Positions 1-10,293 of a stretch of DNA of 10,293 nucleotides are shown piece by piece. The notes under the pieces are model-generated. The model was not told where the DNA came from. It did no database searches and saw only the letters and a list, made by a program, of their open reading frames with translations. Source of the stretch: JACVRW01 sp036519295 (lineage in GTDB: Bacteria > Actinomycetota > Thermoleophilia > Solirubrobacterales > Thermoleophilaceae); the NCBI GenBank assembly GCA_036519295.1, contig DATDLN010000077.1, forward strand, positions 1 through 10,293. The letters are read 5' to 3'. Made by a program: the position numbers and the translations under genes. Numbering within the stretch: the first letter of the stretch is position 1; each line of letters opens with the position of its first letter.

Positions 1-110
1 GCCTCGATGCGCTCGAGCGCCGTTTCCATGAGCTCCCTTGCGCTCAGCTCCCCGTCGCGGATCAGGGCGGCCAAGTCGCTTGCGGGCTTGAAGAGCAGGT
101 CCGTCTCCAT
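1..110 (-). CDS. Amidase (amidase signature family), N-terminal fragment
   Basis: Only the first 36 codons lie in the window; the gene continues past position 1. Reading leftward from the ATG at 110-108, the protein begins METDLLFKPASDLAALIRDG and continues with ELSARELMETALERIE. The pattern of a short lead, then a helix with LAALIRDGELSARELME and LERIE, is the usual N-terminus of amidase signature enzymes (the GatA/AtzF/indoleacetamide hydrolase group), which hydrolyse amide bonds with a Ser-cisSer-Lys triad. That triad lies further in and is not visible, so substrate and subtype cannot be given. No convincing SD precedes the ATG. It lies on the same strand as parA but is separated from it by the decayed gene, so a shared operon is unlikely. 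Family assignment is fairly sure; exact function is unknown. Confidence 0.72.
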   Translation of the reverse strand, partial: METDLLFKPASDLAALIRDGELSARELMETALERIE

Positions 111-165
111 GAGTGGGCGAGCCTATCGGAGCGGGGTTGGGGCGGGGTAAGGGGGAGAACTGACC

Positions 166-802
166 GTGCCAGTCCGGGCAGGTCGCGCGAAGCAGAGCGC
201 CATCCGGTGCACCGATCGGGCCCGGCTCGCGGCGGAGGAGACGGTCGTTCGGGACCACATCCCGGTCACCACCGTCGCCCGCACCCTGCTCGACCTCGCC
301 GACGTCCTGCCAGCCCAGGCGCTCACGCGCGCCATCGACGAGGCCGAGTACGCGGCCACTTCGACCTGACCTCCTTGAAGGCAGTAGTTGAAAGCAATCC
401 GGGCCGCCGCGGCGCCCGCGTGCTGGCATTGGCGAGGGAACCGGCGCAGCGTACGCGGTCCGACCTCGAAGACGACTTCCTCGCCTTCTGCCGGCGCCAC
501 CGGATCCCCTGCCCGGCGGTCGGCATCGAATTCGCCGGCTACGAGGTCGCCTCCGCCTGGCCGGAGGCGCGGCTGATCGTCGAAACCGACTGCCGCGCCG
601 CCCACCGCAACCGCAGGGCGTTCGAGGACGACCGCACACGAGACCGCCGCACCCTCCGCGCCGGCCATGAGACGATCAGGCTTACCGATCGGGCGCTAGG
701 GAGGAGGGGCATGCGATCGCCGACGACCTCCGCGAGCTCCTCCCTCAAGCCGGCACCAGCTCCGCCCGCAGCGCCGCGAGGCGCTCGCGCTCCTCCCGAT
801 AG
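166..802 (+). pseudogene. Decayed AbiEi-like / DUF559 endonuclease-fold protein
   Basis: Three reading frames join into one recognisable actinobacterial protein of the AbiEi-antitoxin-like/DUF559 type. Frame one (GTG at 166 to stop at 369) holds the linker with VVRDHIPVTTVARTLLDLAD and AIDEAEY. Near 352-357 the match moves to another frame (HFDLTSL, NPGRRGARVLAL, RSDLEDDFLAFCRRH, GYEV, WPEARLIVETD, RAFEDDRTRD). Near 697-709 it moves again to GHAIADDLRELLPQAG, with a stop at 800-802. Family members usually have an N-terminal winged-helix region of about 90 residues; here it is absent, with an in-frame stop at 148-150. The family's usual GYEVDFLWP reads GYEVASAWP, so the acidic catalytic residue is lost, while VETD is kept. 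Several independent lesions argue for true decay and against sequencing error. The 3' end overlaps the end of the convergent parA. Family naming is from memory of related proteins; the pseudogene status is well supported. Confidence 0.72.
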
Positions 803-1539
803 CCGTCCAGGCGGGCCAGCAGCTCGTCGGCCAGCCCCAGGTAGTCGGCGCCCAGGTCGGGCGCGTAGTCGAGGATGGAGACGCCGCGCTCGGCCGACTC
901 CGCGTAGCGCACGCTTCGCCTGATCACGGCGTCGAAGACACGTTCGCCGAAGCGCTCGCGCAGCTGTTGGAGGGCCTCGCGCGCGTGTACCAACCGCATG
1001 TCGGCGATGTTCAGCACCACGCCGAGCCAGTCGAGCTCGGGGTTCAGCGACCCCCTCGCCAGCTCGACGACCTCGAGCGCCTGCTCGACTCCCTGGAGCG
1101 AGAAGTACTCCGCCTCGCTCGAGATCAGGGCGTGGTCGGCGGCCACCAGCGCGTTCACGGTCAGAAGTCCGAGCGAGGGCGGGCAGTCGACGAGGACCAG
1201 GTCGTAGTAGCCGCGCACCTCTCCCAGCGCCCGCTTCAGCGTCAGCTCGCGGCCCATCTTGCCGCCCAGAACCAGCTCGGCCTCGGCCAGGCCCAGGTTG
1301 GCGGGGAGCACGTCGTCGTGCACGGCGTCGGCGGCCTTGGCCTGGCCGCACAGCACGTCGGCCATGGTCGGCGAAGCGTCGGCCGGTACGTCGAAGTAGT
1401 CGGACAGGTTGCCCTGCGGATCGAGGTCGGCGCAGAGAACCTCGAGACCGATTCGACGGTAGACATCGGCGACAGTGCGCACCGCCGTGGTCTTGCCCGT
1501 GCCGCCCTTCTGGGAGAGAACCGTGATCGTCTGTGCCAT
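745..1539 (-). CDS. ParA/Soj-type partitioning ATPase, orphan
   Basis: A complete 264-residue deviant Walker ATPase. The P-loop KGGTGKTT spans residues 11-18, with the signature lysine K11 that acts across the dimer. DLDPQGN (38-44) is the switch I/Walker A' motif, and LVLVDCPPSLG ending at residue 124 is Walker B. Such proteins dimerise on ATP, bind DNA non-specifically and position DNA or protein cargo. Length and the absence of an N-terminal helix-turn-helix match the short chromosomal Soj-like form. The ATG at 1539 is chosen because the protein begins directly with the first beta strand (MAQTITVLSQKGG) and an AGGAAGG SD sits 8 nt upstream. No parB lies beside it: the downstream neighbour is a decayed convergent gene and the upstream one is gltB on the other strand. 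It may use a distant ParB or serve another positioning task. Two inverted repeats in its upstream region may be control sites. Confidence 0.9.
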   Translation of the reverse strand: MAQTITVLSQKGGTGKTTAVRTVADVYRRIGLEVLCADLDPQGNLSDYFDVPADASPTMADVLCGQAKAADAVHDDVLPANLGLAEAELVLGGKMGRELTLKRALGEVRGYYDLVLVDCPPSLGLLTVNALVAADHALISSEAEYFSLQGVEQALEVVELARGSLNPELDWLGVVLNIADMRLVHAREALQQLRERFGERVFDAVIRRSVRYAESAERGVSILDYAPDLGADYLGLADELLARLDGYREERERLAALRAELVPA

Positions 1540-1540
1540 C

Positions 1541-1557
1541 GCGAGGACCTTCCTCGC
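1541..1557. promoter_or_regulatory. Inverted repeat covering the parA ribosome-binding site
   Basis: GCGAGGA-CCT-TCCTCGC is a perfect 7-bp inverted repeat with a 3-nt centre, ending two bases before the parA start codon. On the parA strand it contains the SD (AGGAAGG). In RNA it would form a short GC-rich hairpin that partly masks the SD; in DNA it could be a protein-binding site. Its centre (1549) is 21 bp from the centre of the next inverted repeat (1570). The structure is seen; a function is inferred. Confidence 0.45.
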
Positions 1558-1563
1558 ACCCTA

Positions 1564-1576
1564 TCGACCTTGTCGA
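1564..1576. promoter_or_regulatory. Second inverted repeat in the parA-gltB divergent region
   Basis: TCGAC-CTT-GTCGA is a perfect 5-bp inverted repeat with a 3-nt centre. It shares the core GACCTT with the repeat at 1541-1557 and lies two helical turns (21 bp) from it, centre to centre. A pair of operator half-elements for a regulator of parA or gltB is possible, but short GC-rich repeats also occur by chance. Confidence 0.3.
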
Positions 1577-1602
1577 ACCTCGCTCGCCGGCGCCCCGCGC
1601 TC

Positions 1603-1608
1603 TATCAT
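1603..1608 (+). promoter_or_regulatory. Possible -10 element for gltB
   Basis: TATCAT fits the TANNNT pattern of actinobacterial housekeeping promoters and is the most AT-rich hexamer in an otherwise very GC-rich stretch. It would place the transcript start near 1615 and give a leader of about 60 nt before gltB. No good -35 is present at 17-18 bp; TTGTCG at 1570-1575 is too far upstream. Weak call. Confidence 0.28.
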
Positions 1609-1659
1609 TTTCCGGCCCCATCCCCGTCGCGTGCCCGCTCGGAGAAGGCGCGGAACCCG

Positions 1660-1674
1660 AGGAGGTGAACCCCT

Positions 1675-1677
<3 letters not shown>
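1660..1677 (+). promoter_or_regulatory. Full-length Shine-Dalgarno followed by an ACG start for gltB
   Basis: AGGAGGTGA at 1660-1668 is complementary to the whole anti-SD of 16S rRNA. Six bases later, at 1675, lies ACG in the frame of GltB. That frame is closed upstream by the TGA at 1666-1668, and no in-frame ATG, GTG or TTG occurs before the catalytic cysteine codon at 1723. The spacing is what one expects of a real start, so ACG is the best start codon visible; it would be a single T-to-C change from ATG. Confidence 0.65.
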
Positions 1678-6125
<4,448 letters not shown>

Positions 6126-6129
<4 letters not shown>

Positions 6130-6296
6130 TGGCACCTCCGGCAACTGCGCACCCGCTTCGGCGGCTCCGGATGACCGCCATGCGGCGTCCTCGGTCGCGG
6201 CAATGCCTTTTCTGGCATTGCACCCTCCCTGCGTCCTTGCCTGGCGGCCCCCGGAGCTCGCCGAACCGGGCACGGAGTCACCGGAGGTGCCACTAG
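6126..6296. mobile_element. 171-bp palindromic element, MITE-like, between gltB and gltD
   Basis: The ends CTAGTGGCACCTCCGG (6126-6141) and CCGGAGGTGCCACTAG (6281-6296) are perfect 16-bp reverse complements. Inward, 14 of the next 20 positions still pair (including 9 of 10 in 6152-6161 against 6261-6270). Then come GCTCCGG (6164-6170) with CCGGAGC (6251-6257), CCGCCA (6175-6180) with TGGCGG (6242-6247), and a central hairpin CAATGCC-TTTTCT-GGCATTG (6201-6220). The stretch between the last two pairs matches poorly. No transposase is encoded, so this looks like a miniature inverted-repeat element. CTAG at both ends may include the target duplication; IS630-type elements are known to prefer TA within CTAG. 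The gltB stop and the gltD SD and first start-codon base lie in its ends. A non-mobile regulatory hairpin is the alternative. No second copy is seen in the window. Confidence 0.62.
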
Positions 6297-6298
6297 TG
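6283..6298 (+). promoter_or_regulatory. gltD ribosome-binding site inside the palindrome's right end
   Basis: GGAGGT at 6283-6288 lies 7 nt before the GTG start of gltD at 6296-6298 and is a strong SD. The same bases pair perfectly with ACCTCC at 6134-6139 in the left end of the palindrome, so folded mRNA would hide the SD. A ribosome stopping at the gltB stop (6127-6129) would cover much of the left strand and could free it. The pairing is seen; the coupling model is inferred. Confidence 0.55.
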
Positions 6299-7864
6299 GG
6301 CGAACTGGGGGGCTTCCTCCGACTCGAGCGGGTCGGGTTCGACAAGCGCAATCCAAAAGAGCGCGTGCGCGACTACCGGCAGTACTTCTCGCTGCCCGAT
6401 CACCGCACGCTGCGCGACCAGGGCGCGCGCTGCATGGACTGCGGGGTGCCGTTCTGCCACGAGGGCTGTCCGCTCGGCAACCTGATCCCCGACTGGAACG
6501 ACCTCGTCTACCGTGACAAATGGCGCGACGCGCTGGCGAAGCTCCACGCGACCAACAACTTCCCCGAGTTCACGGGACTCATCTGCCCCGCGCCCTGTGA
6601 GTCGGCCTGTGTGCTCGACATCAACGACGATGCGGTGACGATCGAGCAGATCGAGCTGGCGATCGTGACGCGCGGCTTCGAGGAGGGCTGGATCACCCCC
6701 GACCCGCCCGACGCGCGGACGGGCCGCACCGTCGGAGTGGTGGGCTCGGGCCCGGCCGGCCTGGCGGTCGCCGCGGAGCTGAACGCACACGGCCACGCGG
6801 TGACGGCGTACGAGCGCGACGAGGGCCCCGGAGGCCTGCTGCGCTTCGGCGTGCCCGACGCGAAGCTCGAGAAGTGGATCATCGACCGGCGCGTCGCACT
6901 GCTCGAGGAGGAGGGGATCGAGTTCGCCTACGGCGTAGACGTGGGCCGCGACGTGTCCGCTGAGGAGCTCCGCCGCCGCCACGACGCGCTGGTCGTCGCG
7001 ATCGGCTCACGCGTGCATCGCCACCTCGACGTCGCGGGCCGCGACCTCGCCGGCGTGCACTTCGCGATGGAGTACCTCTACCAGCGGAACCGGGCCGTCG
7101 CTGCGGAGGAGGGTCGGCCCGCCCCCGAGACCCCGGCCGCGGAGGTCATCTCGGCCGCCGGAAAGCGCGTCGTCGTGGTCGGCGGCGGCGACACGGGCAT
7201 GGACTGCATCTCGAACGCCCTGCGGGAGGGCGCGGATGACGTGATGCTCTTGGACGTCTATCCGCCGCTGCCCGCGGACGGCCGACCGGCATCCACCCCC
7301 TGGCCGCTCCCGCCCAAGCGCACGCCGACCACCTACGCGCTGGACGAGGGCGGCGACCGCCGGTTCGGCACACAGGTGACCCGCATCTCGGGCGCGGACG
7401 GGCGAGTGAGGGGCGTCCACGGCCGCCGCGTCGAGGGCACCTCGTCGCGCGATCTTCACGCCATCCCCGGCAGCGACTTCGACGTTCCCGCCGACCTCGT
7501 GCTGATCGCTATCGGCTTCAGCCACCCCGAGCACGAGGGGCTCGTGAGCGACCTCGCGCTCGACCTCGATCGGCGCGGCAACATCAGGGCGCCGGTCTAC
7601 GGCACCAAGATCGAGGGCGTGTTCGCCTGTGGCGACGCCCGCATCGGCCAGTCGCTCGTGGTCACCGCGATCGCGGAGGGTCGCCGCTGCGCTCGGGTCA
7701 TCGACCAGTACCTGGGCGGCACCGGCGAGGCCCGCCGCATCCCCGCCGAGGCGATGTTCGCGTACGAGGACGGCGATCCGTACTCGCTGCGTCACCAGGC
7801 CGAGACGGCGCGCACGGTAACGGTGGGGGACGCATTCTGGTCGGGCCCGCGCGACGAGCCCTGA
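6296..7864 (+). CDS. gltD: Glutamate synthase (NADPH) small subunit
   Basis: This is the beta subunit, which takes electrons from NADPH through FAD and iron-sulfur clusters to GltB. From the GTG at 6296 it has 522 residues, somewhat longer than the 472 of E. coli. Cys46, Cys49, Cys54 and Cys58 (CMDCGVPFCHEGC) and Cys97, Cys101 and Cys105 (CPAPCESAC) are the N-terminal 4Fe-4S motifs. The FAD site GSGPAG is at 150-155 and the NADPH site GGGDTG at 296-301. The C-terminal FAD contact VFACGD lies in the last fifth. The GTG is chosen for its SD and because the product VGELGGFLRLERVGFDKRNP matches usual GltD N-termini. An in-frame ATG at 6203 would add 31 residues encoded by the palindrome and has no SD. 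Separation from gltB by 166 bp is unusual; the ancestral junction may have been a TAGTG stop/start overlap. The stop is 9 bp from the end of the convergent secreted-protein gene. Confidence 0.94.
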   Translation: MGELGGFLRLERVGFDKRNPKERVRDYRQYFSLPDHRTLRDQGARCMDCGVPFCHEGCPLGNLIPDWNDLVYRDKWRDALAKLHATNNFPEFTGLICPAPCESACVLDINDDAVTIEQIELAIVTRGFEEGWITPDPPDARTGRTVGVVGSGPAGLAVAAELNAHGHAVTAYERDEGPGGLLRFGVPDAKLEKWIIDRRVALLEEEGIEFAYGVDVGRDVSAEELRRRHDALVVAIGSRVHRHLDVAGRDLAGVHFAMEYLYQRNRAVAAEEGRPAPETPAAEVISAAGKRVVVVGGGDTGMDCISNALREGADDVMLLDVYPPLPADGRPASTPWPLPPKRTPTTYALDEGGDRRFGTQVTRISGADGRVRGVHGRRVEGTSSRDLHAIPGSDFDVPADLVLIAIGFSHPEHEGLVSDLALDLDRRGNIRAPVYGTKIEGVFACGDARIGQSLVVTAIAEGRRCARVIDQYLGGTGEARRIPAEAMFAYEDGDPYSLRHQAETARTVTVGDAFWSGPRDEP

Positions 7865-7873
7865 TCGCGGCGC

Positions 7874-9256
7874 TCAACCGCCGGCCACCGGCCGGGTGCA
7901 GCGGAAGACGACCTTCTGGCCGTCGCTGAACGTCGCGGAGGCGCACGCCTTGTAGTACTGGCCCGGCGACGTGAACTTCACTCCCGTCGGCGGCGTATGC
8001 GTCGCCGAGACCGTAATGCAGTGTGCGTTCGTCTTGTCGCAGCGCTGCACGATGACCGTCTCGCTGCTCACGAGTCCCGCGGAGGGGTGCACCGACCGGT
8101 CGCCCCAGAAGCGGCCGTTCTCACCGTGCTCGAGGTTGATGCACGGGTTGTAGTGGACCGCCACCGGCCCGCTCTCGGTGCGAACAATCGTCGGCGCGCT
8201 CGCGGTACAGACCGGCTCGTCCTTGTAAACGGCGCTCCCGGGTATGCGGAAGCTCTGGTTCGGAGCGAAGTAATGCGACGGTATTGGCGCCTTGTCGCCG
8301 TTGTCGAACTGGCAGAGCGCGCGGTAGCAGAACGGCGGCGACCTATGCACCACCGTTCCCTTGATCGTCGCCGTGTCGGTCGCCGTTTCGCCGGGCTCCG
8401 ACACGATGTGGGTCCAGTAGGTGACGCCGGGCCGCAGCTTGAGTGCATCCGCCGTGCCGACCGTCCGGATCTTGAAGTCCTGGCTGTCGAGGAACTGGGT
8501 GTCCAGGTACTTGTTCGGGAGGTTCGAGCTCCAGGTGACGGTGTCGCCCAGGTAGATCCGGCCGTCGCGGTTGTCCTGCGTGAAGTCCGCCTCGTAACCG
8601 ACGTTGTCGCCGCGGATCGTCTGCAGCCGCCCGAGACGCGCTGCGCTCCACCTCATCGACTGGTCGACGAAGCGGTTCGGGCCCGCCTGACCGGCGCGAA
8701 CGGAGAGGAAGTCGGGCCACCAAGGCGTTCCCGGGTCGGGCGGGGAGGCTGCGCCAGAGGGGGCGCTAGAGGCCGCCGCAAGAGGCAGCGTCCGGACCCG
8801 CCGGACGCGCCGATCGCGCCGGAGGGCCTGAACCGTCCGGTCGTCGAGCCGCAGCACGAGCCCGATGTCGGCTCGGCTCTTCGGCGAGAGGGAGTCGGCT
8901 GCGCGCCGCACGTTGGTGCTCTGCGCCTTCGAGCGCAAGCCCGCCGCGATCGCGTCGACGGCTCGAGCGGCGGATTGGATCCCCGCCCTGCGCACGTAGC
9001 CGGCCGAGTATGTCTGCCCGCTCGCGCCCTGCCTACTCATGCGCAGCTGTTCGACCCGGGCGCCGGCGCGGGTTCCGAGGCGGAGCCCCTCGGCGGCGGT
9101 GGTAGGCGACTCGAGCTCGACGAGTACGCGATGCCCGCCGATCCCCCGCGCATCACCAAGCTCGCTCGAATCCCGCCCGCTCGTGAGCGGGGTGAGGATC
9201 CCCGCCGCTAGCAGCGTCGCCCAGGCGACGCCTCGTACCCGACGCTGCGCACCCAT
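7874..9256 (-). CDS. Secreted protein of unknown function with eight cysteines
   Basis: A 460-residue protein I do not recognise. Residues 1-27 form a signal peptide: a basic start (MGAQRRVRG), a hydrophobic core WATLLAAGILTPL, then TSG. Residues 42-154 (HRVLVELESP through LDDRTVQALRRDRRVRRV) recall the inhibitor I9/subtilisin propeptide style, but no protease follows, so this is only a resemblance. A low-complexity Ala/Ser/Pro linker spans about 158-178. The rest is rich in Thr, Ser, Tyr and Trp, as in beta-rich extracellular domains. It carries all eight cysteines (310, 315, 350, 372, 406, 413, 438, 453), which suggests four disulfides. The ATG has a strong SD, GGGAGGG, 7 nt upstream. The gene lies 40 bp downstream of tetR on the same strand, so co-transcription and TetR control are likely. 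The coding region is intact. The product is probably exported; its role is unknown. Confidence 0.78.
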   Translation of the reverse strand: MGAQRRVRGVAWATLLAAGILTPLTSGRDSSELGDARGIGGHRVLVELESPTTAAEGLRLGTRAGARVEQLRMSRQGASGQTYSAGYVRRAGIQSAARAVDAIAAGLRSKAQSTNVRRAADSLSPKSRADIGLVLRLDDRTVQALRRDRRVRRVRTLPLAAASSAPSGAASPPDPGTPWWPDFLSVRAGQAGPNRFVDQSMRWSAARLGRLQTIRGDNVGYEADFTQDNRDGRIYLGDTVTWSSNLPNKYLDTQFLDSQDFKIRTVGTADALKLRPGVTYWTHIVSEPGETATDTATIKGTVVHRSPPFCYRALCQFDNGDKAPIPSHYFAPNQSFRIPGSAVYKDEPVCTASAPTIVRTESGPVAVHYNPCINLEHGENGRFWGDRSVHPSAGLVSSETVIVQRCDKTNAHCITVSATHTPPTGVKFTSPGQYYKACASATFSDGQKVVFRCTRPVAGG

Positions 9257-9296
9257 GGTGCAGCCCTCCCGGATGCGTTGATGTGTCCTTCAACGA

Positions 9297-9935
9297 CTAG
9301 GACGGACGGGAGGGCGAGTTTGTTCCCGCGAGCTCGTGCAGCGCGGCGCGCACCCGCTCGACGTCCGCGCCCGCCTCCTCGGTGAGGTGGCGTACCAGCT
9401 CCGCCGACAGGGGTGCGAGGACCAGATGCGCCAGCACCGCGGCATCCGAAGCGGGGCGGAGCTCGAACAGCAACAGCGTGGTGTGTTGATGCCAGCTCGC
9501 GTACGCGCCTGTGAGGTAGCGGCCCCCCGGGCGTCCACTGTCGGCGGCGATCAACAGCTCGGCGTGCTCGACGGTGAAGTCGAGGATCGCGTCGAAAAAT
9601 GCGACGAGCCGCTCCCCGGCGGGGGCTCCGGGCCCGAGCGGCGGCTGGCCGTGAAGCACGGCCTCCTGAAGGTCGCGCTCTCGGTCGTCCAGCAGCGCCA
9701 GCGCGAGCCCTGCACGGTCGCCGAAGCGGTGGAAGACTGTTCCCTTGCCGACGCCGGCGGCCCGCGCGACCTGCTCCATCGTCACCGTTGCCACGCCGCG
9801 CTCGGCGAACAGGCGCCGCGCCGCGGCCAGGATTTTCTCGCGGTTGCGCGCAGCGTCCGCCCGCTCGCTGCGAGGGGCGCCGAGTACGGGGAGCTCGGCT
9901 GGGCTGGCGGCCTCGTCGGCGCGAGCAGACTTCAT
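9297..9935 (-). CDS. TetR/AcrR-family transcriptional repressor
   Basis: A 212-residue regulator. After a flexible N-terminal tail of about 22 residues, the DNA-binding domain begins at RADAARNREKILAAARRLFA. The helix-turn-helix is at about 51-71 (TVTMEQVARAAGVGKGTVFHRF), a textbook TetR match. The C-terminal ligand and dimerisation domain is not specific enough to name an inducer. The ATG at 9935 is preferred over the TTG at 9965, because the longer form would start inside the operator at 9949-9968 and adds nothing typical of the family. No clear SD precedes the ATG; a TACAAT -10 element ends 8 nt upstream, which would give a leaderless or nearly leaderless mRNA. It is divergent from the DUF606 transporter gene and upstream of the secreted-protein gene, so all three are likely targets. 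Confidence 0.9.
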   Translation of the reverse strand: MKSARADEAASPAELPVLGAPRSERADAARNREKILAAARRLFAERGVATVTMEQVARAAGVGKGTVFHRFGDRAGLALALLDDRERDLQEAVLHGQPPLGPGAPAGERLVAFFDAILDFTVEHAELLIAADSGRPGGRYLTGAYASWHQHTTLLLFELRPASDAAVLAHLVLAPLSAELVRHLTEEAGADVERVRAALHELAGTNSPSRPS

Positions 9936-9943
9936 CCCCGCGG

Positions 9944-9949
9944 ATTGTA
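9944..9949 (-). promoter_or_regulatory. Likely -10 element of tetR (leaderless)
   Basis: On the minus strand TACAAT (9949 down to 9944) lies 8 nt before the ATG at 9935, so transcription would begin at or within a few bases of the start codon. Leaderless mRNAs are common in Actinobacteria. No consensus -35 is visible at 17-18 bp. The operator at 9949-9968 would fill the spacer, which fits autorepression. Confidence 0.45.
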
Positions 9950-9968
9950 ACTGGACCGCGGTCAAGTT
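9949..9968. promoter_or_regulatory. TetR operator O1
   Basis: AACTGGACCGCGGTCAAGTT is palindromic at 18 of 20 positions, with a perfect GGTC/GACC core. It lies just upstream of the tetR start and touches its -10 element. It matches the copy at 9991-10010 in 17 of 20 bases. Length, symmetry and position in a tetR divergent region are typical of TetR-family operators. Binding is inferred. Confidence 0.7.
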
Positions 9969-9990
9969 CTGTTAGCCTCGGGCAGACCGT

Positions 9991-10010
9991 AAGTGGACCA
10001 AGGTCAAGTT
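9991..10010. promoter_or_regulatory. TetR operator O2
   Basis: AAGTGGACCAAGGTCAAGTT is the second copy, with 14 of 20 positions symmetric. Its centre is 42 bp from that of O1, about four helical turns, so two dimers would sit on the same DNA face. It lies 17 bp before the DUF606 start codon, well placed to block that gene's transcription. The weaker symmetry suggests lower affinity than O1. Confidence 0.65.
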
Positions 10011-10027
10011 AATTCGGAGTGATCAAT

Positions 10028-10293
10028 ATGGAGCTGCTCGCCATCCCGCTTCTTCTCGCCATCGGCGCGCTGCTCGCCGTGCAGGCCGCCGCGAACGTCC
10101 ACTGAGCGCGGCGACGGGCAGCCCCTTCGGCGCGTCCACCCTGCAGCTCGGAATCGCTGCCGCCCTCCTGCTGGCCGCCGCCGCGGCGGCCGGCACGCTC
10201 GGCGCGTTCGAGCTCGCGGCGGACGCCGAGCCGTGGCACCTGGTCGGCGGGCTCGGAAGCGCCGTCTACATCACGGCCGGCATCCTGCTCTTC
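10028..10293 (+). pseudogene. DUF606/YdcZ-type DMT-superfamily transporter, frameshifted, partial
   Basis: The ATG at 10028, with GGAG at 10016-10019 as SD, opens a 25-codon frame (MELLAIPLLLAIGALLAVQA then AANVH) ending at TGA 10103-10105. Reading on from 10102 in the next frame gives LSAATGSPFGASTLQLG, an alanine/leucine-rich membrane helix, a short loop with EPWHLVGGLG and the start of another helix (YITAGILLF), open to the window end. Together they match the first half of the small drug/metabolite-transporter-like DUF606 (YdcZ) proteins; a Gln codon at the junction, as in ANVQLSAATGSP, would restore the usual sequence. One base seems to be missing near 10101-10102. No slippery sequence is seen, so it is either a recent inactivating mutation or a sequence error. 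Two TetR operators lie upstream. The substrate is unknown. Confidence 0.68.

Noticed and set aside
6203..6295. In-frame extension of gltD back to ATG 6203
   Set aside because: It lies in the centre of the palindrome, has no SD, and the added 31 residues do not resemble GltD; GTG 6296 has a strong SD and the expected N-terminus.
7881..7895. CCGGCC-ACC-GGCCGG hairpin as a terminator between gltD and the convergent gene
   Set aside because: It has 6-bp arms, no T-run, and lies inside the convergent coding region; such repeats are common at this GC content.
7997..9211. 404-codon plus-strand frame opposite the secreted-protein gene
   Set aside because: No signal, SD or motifs; the minus-strand frame has a signal peptide, a strong SD and a plausible mature protein.
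9285..9303. GTCCT/AGGAC stem-loop after tetR as a terminator
   Set aside because: Only 5 bp with a 9-nt loop and no T-run; the next gene follows at once on the same strand.
9945..10014. Consensus promoter for the DUF606 gene (for example TAGCCT 9973-9978 or TTAATT 10009-10014 as -10)
   Set aside because: Neither has an acceptable -35, and TTAATT would start transcription past the SD; the promoter cannot be placed.

Overview
The window is GC-rich, densely coding bacterial chromosome. Codon use, the strong Shine-Dalgarno (SD) sites and the protein styles suggest an actinobacterium, perhaps of the Thermoleophilia (Gaiella/Solirubrobacter side). That placement is inference from sequence style; no ribosomal RNA or other marker gene is present.

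Layout. Positions 1-110 (minus) hold the first 36 codons of an amidase. Positions 166-802 (plus) hold a decayed gene of the AbiEi-like/DUF559 group, with a lost N-terminus, two frameshifts and a changed nuclease motif. Positions 745-1539 (minus) encode a small, complete ParA-type ATPase with no parB nearby. A 135-bp divergent region with two short inverted repeats separates parA from the glutamate synthase genes: gltB (1675-6129) and gltD (6296-7864), both plus. Next come two minus-strand genes in an apparent operon: a TetR-family repressor (9297-9935) and, 40 bp downstream, an unrecognised secreted protein with eight cysteines (7874-9256). A DUF606/YdcZ-type membrane transporter gene starts at 10028 (plus), divergent from tetR. 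It carries a one-base frameshift and runs off the window end.

How the genes work together. GltB and GltD form NADPH-dependent glutamate synthase, which makes glutamate from glutamine and 2-oxoglutarate. TetR probably controls itself, the secreted protein and the divergent transporter through two near-identical 20-bp operators whose centres are 42 bp apart.

Most interesting points. First, gltB has no normal start codon that keeps its catalytic cysteine; the best start is ACG, placed after a full-length SD. Second, gltB and gltD are separated by a 171-bp imperfect palindrome with 16-bp perfect ends. Its left end contains the gltB stop codon, and its right end contains the SD and first base of gltD. 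It looks like a small inverted-repeat mobile element inserted at a CTAG site, and it would place the gltD ribosome-binding site inside a hairpin that a ribosome finishing gltB could open. No RNA genes, CRISPR arrays or complete insertion sequences were seen.
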